A stretch of 47,514 nt of DNA from JAGXIT01 sp049293335 (lineage in GTDB: Bacteria > Patescibacteriota > Saccharimonadia > Saccharimonadales > UBA4665), in assembly GCA_049293335.1 (NCBI GenBank), contig JBATSO010000055.1:1-47514 (forward strand), in the 5' to 3' direction. How positions within the stretch are numbered: the first letter of the stretch is position 1; each line of letters opens with the position of its first letter. A program made the position numbers and the translations under genes. Shown in pieces: positions 30,341-36,415 of this stretch. The notes beneath the pieces are model-generated. The model did not search any database. It was not told the origin of the DNA and saw only the letters and a program-made list of their open reading frames with translations.

Positions 30341-30448
30341 ATAAGGTAGTACTCCTATAAGTTTATTAGTTGATAGTTGTTCACGCGGTCCATATTGCTG
30401 CACCATTTGCACGTACTACAGCAACGCCCTCACGCGAGATACTCTGTT

Positions 30449-30478
30449 ATTGTACGCTACTAGCTGGGGCGAAATCAA
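30449..30478 (-). promoter_or_regulatory. tuf promoter, TTGATT-18-TACAAT
   Basis: TTGATT (30473-30478), 18 bp, TACAAT (30449-30454), about 100 nt upstream of the tuf start codon. It allows tuf to be expressed apart from fusA. Confidence 0.55.
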
Positions 30479-30520
30479 GTCGAAGTTATGAGGCGACAAG
30501 TGCAACTGTCAGTTGGACTT

Positions 30521-30547
30521 GTCATCCCGAGCGTAGCCGAGGGATCC
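30521..30547 (+). repeat. dispersed GTCATCCCGAGCG-type palindrome
   Basis: GTCATCCCGAGCGTAGCCGA followed by GGGATCC. Translated in one frame it gives the familiar HPERSRGI-like string seen as spurious peptides in many genomes. It overlaps no gene. Confidence 0.65.
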
Positions 30548-30549
30548 CG

Positions 30550-30834
30550 TCAGATCCTCTCAGACAAATCCTCGTATCTCGGATTCGTCGAAGAAATGAG
30601 GGCTTCCTTCTTTGCTCTACTCCATTTTTTCAGTTGCTTTTCCCTAGCGATTGCGGCCAGAACATCATAACATTCTTCAAAATAGACAAGCTCTGTGCAG
30701 TTATAGCGAGATGTAAATCCTTTGACGACGCTGCGCTTGTGTTCATCTAAGCGCCTCTCTAGGTCATTTGTCATGCCAACATAAAGAACGGTACGGCGAT
30801 GATTGGACATAATGTAGATGTAATATGATTTCAT
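30550..30834 (-). CDS. GIY-YIG nuclease-domain protein
   Basis: A 94-residue protein starting MKSYYIYIMSNHRRTVLYVG. YIYIMSN...LYVGMTNDLERRLDEHK is the GIY-YIG core, with Arg, the conserved EH pair and later AREKQLKKWSRAKKEALI. It belongs to the small stand-alone YhbQ/UPF0213-like group, of uncertain function. The C-terminal residues run into the palindromic repeat at 30521-30547. Confidence 0.85.
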   Translation of the reverse strand: MKSYYIYIMSNHRRTVLYVGMTNDLERRLDEHKRSVVKGFTSRYNCTELVYFEECYDVLAAIAREKQLKKWSRAKKEALISSTNPRYEDLSERI

Positions 30835-30878
30835 GGTGTCCTGCCTAATTACGCTCCCCTCAAATCGCACACACCATC

Positions 30879-31382
30879 CTATGCGTCGAGAACTAACTCC
30901 ATAGCTCGCTTTGTAAGAGGGTCTGTTGTCATCGCCAGCCTCTTTTCTATACTGGCAGCTCCGACAGAGAGTGACTTACCGGCAAGGTCACTCTCGTCAA
31001 CACTATTTGGTTTTAGTACCAGCCTGCATATATCTTTCCAGTGACGGTTCATCCCTCCTCCCATGAGCACCACGCCCCAGCGATCGCCATGTGTCACATG
31101 GCGGCTTAACGGGATGGATACTGTAGCAGTCTCTGGGCCACTAGGTTGCCGTCTTTCAAGGTTTATTGACACCGGGAGGTAGTCGTGACCTCTTGCGTAA
31201 ATCAATCCTGCGAAGACGAGCTCACCCTCATTAACATATACAACTTTCTCACCTGGTGTAAGTAACTCACACACACGTAGTATGCCCGGCACTTCCTGGG
31301 TGCCATGCTGTGAGTACATATCCTTGAACATGCCTAGTTTCTGACTATCGACAGTCCGCTGTTGTTCGCCAAGATGTAGCAT
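30879..31382 (-). CDS. hypothetical protein, 167 aa
   Basis: Starts MLHLGEQQRTVDSQKLGMFK after GGAG at 8 nt. Mixed alpha/beta with VVYVNEGELVFAGLIYARGHDYLPVSINLE and GDRWGVVLMGGGMNRHWKDI. No known motif. Transcribed from its own promoter (31426-31455) between fusA and tuf. Confidence 0.6.
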   Translation of the reverse strand: MLHLGEQQRTVDSQKLGMFKDMYSQHGTQEVPGILRVCELLTPGEKVVYVNEGELVFAGLIYARGHDYLPVSINLERRQPSGPETATVSIPLSRHVTHGDRWGVVLMGGGMNRHWKDICRLVLKPNSVDESDLAGKSLSVGAASIEKRLAMTTDPLTKRAMELVLDA

Positions 31383-31425
31383 CGTCTATCTCCTATCTTC
31401 TTTTGTAATCTTACAGATGTTAAAG

Positions 31426-31455
31426 AGTGTACCCCTGTAGGTACTCTCTTGTCAA
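31426..31455 (-). promoter_or_regulatory. promoter, TTGACA-18-TACACT
   Basis: Perfect -35 TTGACA (31450-31455), 18 bp, TACACT (31426-31431), 43 nt before the start of the 167-aa gene. It lies just past the stop codon of the preceding coding remnant. Confidence 0.6.
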
Positions 31456-31477
31456 GTGAGCGAACACATTGTATGGT

Positions 31478-31705
31478 TTAGAGCTCTCCTTCGATGCTCC
31501 CACCTGCGATCGTATTAAACGCTCCGATGCGTATCTCATGATCAGATAATATTTCGCCTGGTTCAGTTGCTTGTGCAAGTATTGATGCTCGCTCGCGAAA
31601 ACCAACTTTACCTTTACAGAGCACTTCCGTTCCGCCAATGACAGTTATTATCCTCTGCGTGACGGGATCCCTCGACTCGCTTTGGTCGCTCGGGATGACA
31701 TGCAT
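31478..31705 (-). pseudogene. coding remnant fused to a palindromic repeat
   Basis: Residues 20-75 of this frame (ITVIGGTEVLCKGKVGFRERA and on to GGSIEGEL) read like genuine protein. The first 16 codons, including the only nearby ATG, come from the palindrome at 31664-31705. It is therefore either a small gene whose start was supplied by the repeat or the 3' remnant of a broken gene. No homologue recognised. Confidence 0.35.
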
Positions 31706-31766
31706 CGGTCTGTGGCAAGCAGATGGGATCCCTCGACTCGCTTTGGTCGCTCGGGATGACATGCAT
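31664..31766 (+). repeat. two identical 42-bp palindromic repeats after fusA
   Basis: Copies at 31664-31705 and 31725-31766 (GGGATCCCTCGACTCGCTTT...GGGATGACATGCAT), 61 bp apart and identical. The second is followed by a perfect 9-bp hairpin (GACATGCAT/ATGCATGTC, 31758-31780) that covers the fusA stop codon. Confidence 0.85.
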
Positions 31767-31778
31767 CTACGATGCATG

Positions 31779-33866
31779 TCACTTGCTGTTTTTGGCGATG
31801 ATGGCTTCGGCCACGTTGTTTGGCACATCGGCGTAGTGGTCAAGTTCCATACTGGAACTCGCCCGGCCTTGGCTCATACTGCGTAGGTTCGTGGTGTATC
31901 CAAACATTTCACCCAGTGGTACAAAGGCCGTTATTTCCTTAATACCGCTCGAAAGGTCTTCCATAGACTCTATTCGACCGCGCTTGCTGTTTAGGTCGCC
32001 AATCACGTCGCCCATGAATTCCTCTGGAGTCACGACAACGACTTTCATGACCGGCTCGAGCAGCACAGGACCGGCCTTTTTGAAGCCTTCCTGGAAGCCC
32101 ATAGAACCCGCAATACTAAAGGCCATTTCGTTCGAGTCAACTTCGTGGTAACTACCATCATACAATTCGACTTTTACATCGACCACTGGGTAGCCGGCAA
32201 TCACACCGTTGTTCATGGCTTCTTCAATACCCTTGCGCACGGCTGGGATGTATTCGCTTGGTACCACACCACCCTTAATGCTGTTAATGAACTCAAAGCC
32301 CTTACCTTGTTCGTTCTGGCTAAGTCGAAGCCATACGTCACCGTACTGACCGCGGCCACCACTTTGGCGCACAAACTTACCTTGGGCTTCAACTGCGTCT
32401 TTGCGAATGGTTTCACGGTAGGCAACCTGCGGCTGACCAATGTTGGCTTCGACGCTAAATTCGCGCTTCATGCGGTCAACCAAGATTTCGAGATGCAACT
32501 CACCCATACCGCTAATGATAGTCTGACCAGTTTCATCATCGACCCGCACACGGAAGGTTGGGTCTTCTTCGGCCAAACGCTGAAGCGCTAGGCTCATTTT
32601 TTCTTGGTCGGCCTTGGTTTTTGGCTCGATAGCAATAGACACTGGTGGGTCTGGGAAGGTAATGTTTTCGAGCTGAATTGGGTGAGCTGGGTCACACAAG
32701 GTGTTACCCGTTGTAGTACCCTTGAGGCCAACTATGGCGGCAATGTCGCCTGCGACAACTTCGGTTACGTCTTCGCGCTTGTCGGCCTGCATGCGTACAA
32801 TACGGCCCACGCGCTCTTTTTCACCCGTTGAGCTATTGAGCACATAGGAGCCAGCCTTTAAGACACCTGAATACACGCGGTAATATGCTAGTTTACCTAC
32901 AAATGGGTCACTAGTAATCTTGAAGGCCAGGCCAGAAAGTGGCTCGGTGTCACTGTGTTTGCGTTCGATTTCATCGCCAGTTTTAGGGTGCACGCCCCAG
33001 GCGCTGCTACGGTCATCTGGTGCTGGCAGGTAGTCGTTTACCATGTCGAGCACCTTTTCGACAATCACGCCACGACCGTCACCGCCAGTTACCGCGTAGA
33101 ATTTGCCGCTCAAAACAGCGCTGCGAATAGCCTGTTTGACATCTTCAACCGACAAGCCTTCCTCGCCAACCTCAAAGTATTTTTCGAGCATAGCTTCGTC
33201 TTCGGCCACAGCGTTTTCGATGAGCAGGCTGCGGTACTTTTTAACCTGATCCATCATGTCGGCTGGCACTTCGCCCTCGACAAGTTCGTGGTCGTGGAAC
33301 TCGGTGTAGGTGTACGACTTCATGGTCACCAGGTCGACAACACCGTTAATGCTTTGTTCAAACCCAATTGGCAGGTGCACTGGAAATGCACGCTTGCTTA
33401 AACGAGCGTGAATACTGTCGAGCGACTTGTAAAAATCGCCGCCCGTTTGGTTGATTTTGTTAATAAAGCAAATACGTGGCACACCGTATTTGTCGGCTTG
33501 TCGCCACACAGTTTCAGACTGGCTTTCCACGCCCATCTTGCCGTCGAACACCACGCAGGCACCGTCGAGTACGCGCAGTGATCGTTCGACCTCTGCGGTA
33601 AAGTCGATGTGCCCAGGGGTATCGATAATGTTAATTTGCTTACCCTTCCAAAAACAGGTAACAGCGGCAGACACAATGGTAATACCGCGTTCGCGTTCTT
33701 GTTCCATCCAGTCGGTAGTGGTGCCACCTTCGTGCACGGCGCCAATTTTGTGCTTCAGACCCGTGCGATACAGAATACCTTCGGTCGTCGTCGTTTTACC
33801 CGCGTCAATATGAGCAATAATGCCCATGTTGCGGATGTCTTTCATTAGTATTTTAGCTTGCGCCAT
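31779..33866 (-). CDS. fusA: elongation factor G
   Basis: A 695-residue translocation GTPase. AHIDAGKT (18-25), GITIVSAAVTCFWKG, DTPGHIDFTAEVERSLRVLDGA and NKINQTGGDF complete the G domain. GMGELHLEILVDRM and the domain IV block FVRQSGGRGQYGDVWL are intact, followed by PEEFMGDVIGDLNSKRGRIE and GYTTNLRSMSQGRASSSMELDHY. GAAAGGAACTC precedes the ATG. Confidence 0.98.
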   Translation of the reverse strand: MAQAKILMKDIRNMGIIAHIDAGKTTTTEGILYRTGLKHKIGAVHEGGTTTDWMEQERERGITIVSAAVTCFWKGKQINIIDTPGHIDFTAEVERSLRVLDGACVVFDGKMGVESQSETVWRQADKYGVPRICFINKINQTGGDFYKSLDSIHARLSKRAFPVHLPIGFEQSINGVVDLVTMKSYTYTEFHDHELVEGEVPADMMDQVKKYRSLLIENAVAEDEAMLEKYFEVGEEGLSVEDVKQAIRSAVLSGKFYAVTGGDGRGVIVEKVLDMVNDYLPAPDDRSSAWGVHPKTGDEIERKHSDTEPLSGLAFKITSDPFVGKLAYYRVYSGVLKAGSYVLNSSTGEKERVGRIVRMQADKREDVTEVVAGDIAAIVGLKGTTTGNTLCDPAHPIQLENITFPDPPVSIAIEPKTKADQEKMSLALQRLAEEDPTFRVRVDDETGQTIISGMGELHLEILVDRMKREFSVEANIGQPQVAYRETIRKDAVEAQGKFVRQSGGRGQYGDVWLRLSQNEQGKGFEFINSIKGGVVPSEYIPAVRKGIEEAMNNGVIAGYPVVDVKVELYDGSYHEVDSNEMAFSIAGSMGFQEGFKKAGPVLLEPVMKVVVVTPEEFMGDVIGDLNSKRGRIESMEDLSSGIKEITAFVPLGEMFGYTTNLRSMSQGRASSSMELDHYADVPNNVAEAIIAKNSK

Positions 33867-33890
33867 ACTGAGTTCCTTTCGTCTCTCATA

Positions 33891-34322
33891 AGAGAGTTAA
33901 GAGATAAGAGTTAGGAGTTAAGAGTCCCAATACCCACCTTTGTTTTATTTATCAGCCCTGTTAAAAGTTTGTGACACTCTACGCTCAGCGTTTCAATGTC
34001 TAGAAAGTCTACCTCTTTTAGATATCCGACATCTCTTGCGATAAGTAGCTGCGCCTGCACTTCATGTAGCGATGCACGAGCCATATCGTAAAAGTGTAAT
34101 CTATCGGCAGTTGTCCGTCGGCCAAACACTTCAGCAATGTTCGAGACAACTGACACAGAAGCTCTGCGAATTTGGTTTGTCAAGCCGAAAACTTCGTCTT
34201 TAGGAAAAGCTTTAGTAGAGGCGTAGATTTTGAGAGTCAAGGCATGTGATTTTTGCCAAGCAATAAGATCTCTAAATGTATGGATACTCATTCTTAACTC
34301 TTATCTCATATCTCTTAACTCT
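33891..34322. repeat. long inverted repeat enclosing the four-helix-bundle gene
   Basis: Left arm 33891-33924 and right arm 34291-34322 are complementary at 28 of 32 positions, including 14 consecutive bases (AGAGTTAAGAGATA). Both are built from GAGTTAA/GAGATAA-like 7-mers. They match the arms of the gene-less hairpin at 16944-17010. The whole gene sits in the loop. Confidence 0.75.
33911..34291 (-). CDS. four-helix-bundle protein (23S rRNA IVP / S23 family)
   Basis: A 126-residue all-helical protein starting MSIHTFRDLIAWQKSHALTLKIY. FRDLIAWQKSHALTLKIY, FGLTNQIRRASVSVVSNIAE and the following GRRT...FYDMARASLHEVQAQLLIARDVGYL are the hallmarks of this family, whose members are encoded in intervening sequences of 23S rRNA in Leptospira and Coxiella and as many free copies elsewhere. 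It lies between rpsG and fusA. Both gene ends overlap the inverted-repeat arms, and the last residues (TLNS) are encoded by the left arm. No good SD is visible. Confidence 0.85.
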   Translation of the reverse strand: MSIHTFRDLIAWQKSHALTLKIYASTKAFPKDEVFGLTNQIRRASVSVVSNIAEVFGRRTTADRLHFYDMARASLHEVQAQLLIARDVGYLKEVDFLDIETLSVECHKLLTGLINKTKVGIGTLNS

Positions 34323-34330
34323 AATCGAGG

Positions 34331-34810
34331 CTAGCCCCTGGCAAAATGCGCAAACGCGCGGTTAGCTTCGGCCATGCGGTGCGTGTCTTCACGTTTCTTC
34401 ACGGCTGCACCTTGGTTGTTGTAGGCATCCATCAGCTCGGCTGCAATGCGGTCGGCCATACTAATGCCTTTGCGGGCGCGGCAAGCGGCCACAAACCACA
34501 TGGTGGTTAGGTGGTTCTGGCGCTGACCTTTTACTTCGAAAGGAATCTGGTAGTTAGCACCACCAACACGGCGTGAACGAGTTTCGACAGCCGGTCGCAC
34601 GTTGCTCATGGCTTGCTCGAACACTTCGAGTGGGTTTTCTACCTTCAGCTTGTCAGCAGCTTTTTGCATGCCTTCGTACACAAGTCGCTCGGCAACCTGC
34701 TTTTTGCCATCGCGCATAACGCGGTTAATCAGTCGCTGCACCGGTACGCTATTGTACACACGGTCAGCGGGGATATCTCGAACTAATGAGGCTGTTACTT
34801 TTCGTGGCAT
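34331..34810 (-). CDS. rpsG: 30S ribosomal protein S7
   Basis: A 159-residue protein organising the 3' domain of 16S rRNA. LINRVMRDGKKQVAERLVYEGMQKA, PAVETRSRRVGGANYQIPFEV and the end AEANRAFAHFARG are diagnostic. The ATG overlaps the stop of the hidden 54-aa gene (TAATG). Confidence 0.97.
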   Translation of the reverse strand: MPRKVTASLVRDIPADRVYNSVPVQRLINRVMRDGKKQVAERLVYEGMQKAADKLKVENPLEVFEQAMSNVRPAVETRSRRVGGANYQIPFEVKGQRQNHLTTMWFVAACRARKGISMADRIAAELMDAYNNQGAAVKKREDTHRMAEANRAFAHFARG

Positions 34811-34974
34811 TACTTATTGCTCCTATCCGCTATCTTCTTCGCAATATTTGCAGACTCAGAAATAATAGCTACCCCGATTATAATTAACAAGATTCTTGCA
34901 AATGCATTTTCTAGAGTAAATGCAGCGATAAACACTATCGCTAAACCAATCAGGATAAATACGTAACGGTTCAT
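34810..34974 (-). CDS. hidden 54-aa membrane protein between rpsL and rpsG
   Basis: The frame starts MNRYVFILIGLAIVFIAAFT and continues with LENAFARILLIIIGVAIISE and a charged tail. It has two hydrophobic stretches, so it is likely a two-span or hairpin membrane protein. The ATG overlaps the S12 stop (TAATG) and its own stop overlaps the S7 ATG (TAATG); GGAG is 8 nt upstream. rpsL and rpsG are normally adjacent, so this is an inserted, translationally coupled gene. Confidence 0.7.
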   Translation of the reverse strand: MNRYVFILIGLAIVFIAAFTLENAFARILLIIIGVAIISESANIAKKIADRSNK

Positions 34975-35387
34975 TACTTGCTCTCCTTCTTGGCGCCGTA
35001 CTTACTGCGACCCTGCTTGCGGTTTTGTACACCCTGAAGGTCAAGTGCGCCGCGCACAATGTGATAGCGCACACCTGGAAGGTCCTTTACACGTCCACCG
35101 CGGATCATTACCACGGCGTGCTCTTGCAAGTTGTGACCCTCACCGCCAATGTATGCCCACACTTCGTAGCCGTTACCCAGGCGTACACGGGCAACCTTAC
35201 GAAGGGCAGAGTTTGGTTTCTTTGGTGTTTTGGTTGTAACCTTCACACATACGCCGCGCTTAAATGGCGCTGCTTTTTCGTAGTGCTTGGTTTTTAAGTT
35301 GTTGGTAACGCGCATCAGTGCTGGTGACTTGCTTTTATGAGTCACGCGCACACGTGGCTTGCGTACCAACTGGTTAATTGTTGGCAT
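34974..35387 (-). CDS. rpsL: 30S ribosomal protein S12
   Basis: A 137-residue decoding-centre protein. KRGVCVKVTTKTPKKPNSALRKVARVRLGNGYEVWAYIGGEGHNLQEHAVVMIRGGRVKDLPGVRYHIVRGALD contains the conserved PNSALRK and PGVRY motifs; the lysine of KPNS, a site of streptomycin resistance, is wild type. SD GAAAGGGC. First gene of the str unit. Confidence 0.98.
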   Translation of the reverse strand: MPTINQLVRKPRVRVTHKSKSPALMRVTNNLKTKHYEKAAPFKRGVCVKVTTKTPKKPNSALRKVARVRLGNGYEVWAYIGGEGHNLQEHAVVMIRGGRVKDLPGVRYHIVRGALDLQGVQNRKQGRSKYGAKKESK

Positions 35388-35399
35388 GAATGCCCTTTC

Positions 35400-35566
35400 T
35401 GAGGGGTTTCACCTCATTTATATTCGCCGAAGAGAGTGTTTGACCTGTGGTATACACTAGTCAAAACTATCTCCTCTACCGCCAAGATGAGTTGCGTTGT
35501 AGCAACCCACCAGCTCGAATTTGATATTACCTGTGTATTTTAACAGATGAGTGACCCTATATGCAA
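35400..35566 (-). promoter_or_regulatory. promoter and structured leader of rpsL
   Basis: TTGCAT (35561-35566), 18 bp, TAAAAT (35537-35542). The leader of about 140 nt has three inverted repeats: GTTGC/GCAAC near 35500, GTTTTGAC/GTCAAAC around 35440-35470, and TGAGG/CCTCA (35400-35416) directly before the SD. An autoregulatory role is possible. Confidence 0.5.
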
Positions 35567-35610
35567 TCTGTTTTTAGGGAAATTAAGGCAACAGCTTAAC
35601 GCCTATTGAT

Positions 35611-35697
35611 GTGAAAGGTTAGACCTCGCACATCATTTTCTTTAGTTTCTAAGGTGTTATAGGTACGATAGTGTTTGTGCGAGGTCTAACCTTTCAC
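35611..35697 (+). repeat. inverted pair of the 21-nt element upstream of rpsL
   Basis: Perfect inverted copies at 35611-35631 and 35677-35697 with 45 nt between. The same element as at 13669-13751 and 3901-3977. The pair begins 45 bp upstream of the rpsL -35 box. Confidence 0.9.
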
Positions 35698-35776
35698 ATC
35701 TTTCACATGCTTCATATAAACAAGAGTAGTAAGAGAATGAATGTATTGTAGTCTTTAGCTTCTGAATGAATAGAAA

Positions 35777-35802
35777 ATCCTTCGACTATCACTTAGGATG
35801 AC
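35777..35802 (+). repeat. dispersed ATCCTTCGACT...AGGATGAC palindrome
   Basis: Imperfect palindrome ATCC...GGAT of the class also found at 4376, 30521, 31664, 31725, 36191 and 36283. Confidence 0.6.
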
Positions 35803-35818
35803 GGATATGTAGAGTCGA

Positions 35819-35855
35819 GAGACATGAGACATGAGACATGAGTCATGAGTCAAGA
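35819..35855 (+). repeat. array of five 7-bp units
   Basis: GAGACAT three times, then GAGTCAT and GAGTCAA. A one-armed member of the heptamer series seen in the spacers at 16944, 33891 and in rplX. Confidence 0.8.
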
Positions 35856-35932
35856 ATGCGGCCGTAGGCCGCTCATAGTTGATGGTCGCTTTTAGCCACA
35901 TAGCTTTAGACGGCCATACGGAAACACCCGGC

Positions 35933-36058
35933 TACTCTGTTGTCGGGTTTTACAACTTCCGTAAGGCGGCGTGACTTGTTTGAGAGAAGCTTGGAGTACT
36001 CGTAGTCCTCCAAGCTGAACGAGTTGTCACGTCGGTTGTAAAAGTGAACAACAGAGTA
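35933..36058. other. 126-bp highly palindromic element or structured RNA
   Basis: Nested stems: 35933-35943/36048-36058 (11 bp, TACTCTGTTGT/ACAACAGAGTA), 35948-35956/36035-36043 (9 bp), 35967-35975/36026-36034 (9 bp, one G-U), 35988-35996/36008-36016 (9 bp). An alternative stem, 35917-35923/35957-35963 (TACGGAA/TTCCGTA), would compete with it. Two more hairpins follow (for example CCTTTTG/CAAAAGG at 36098-36115). It could be a structured RNA on either strand or a small non-autonomous transposable element. Confidence 0.6.
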
Positions 36059-36190
36059 CCGAGATGGTGGAGTTCTGGCCTGGTTTTGGTTCCAAGGCCT
36101 TTTGGCGGCAAAAGGTCTTGGGTGGACTGTGGGGGCGAAACAGAAAGGAGAAGGAACGTTGTTGGGTTAGAGTTGAGTGCAGGAGGTGGA

Positions 36191-36330
36191 AGGGATCCTG
36201 AGTCGAGCTCAGGATGACAGGAGAGAGGATAGTGGTGGGTACGGGATGTGGTGGCGGAATGGAGTTCAGTGCGGGAGATAGAAGGGATGCTGAAACCCCG
36301 AAGGACGGGGCGCGGCTAGTTCAGGATGAC
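36191..36330 (+). repeat. two degenerate copies of a palindrome-containing unit
   Basis: AGGGATCCTGAGTCGAGCTC... at 36191-36218 (perfect 8-bp stem ATCCTGAG/CTCAGGAT) and a related, interrupted copy at 36283-36330. Each is preceded by similar GAGTT-AGTGC-GGAG sequence, so about 90 bp appears duplicated and diverged. No convincing gene lies between 35388 and 36415. Confidence 0.5.
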
Positions 36331-36415
36331 AGAAATGAGAGATTCATTCTTTATTCTCAAATAAAAGTTACGCCTCTACCTGTGCTACACTGTTCTACAG
36401 AAATTCGGAGGTTCT

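Noticed and set aside
31420..31638. 72-aa minus-strand frame between fusA and the 167-aa gene
   Set aside because: It overlaps the better coding remnant in another frame and the promoter at 31426-31455.
34856..35074. 72-aa minus-strand frame across the rpsL end
   Set aside because: A shadow of S12 and of the hidden 54-aa gene in another frame.
35908..36090. 5S rRNA-like sequence (GGCCATACGG...AACACCCGG, CCGAGATGG)
   Set aside because: Local similarity only; the helices of 5S rRNA cannot be formed in order, while a different long palindrome explains the region.
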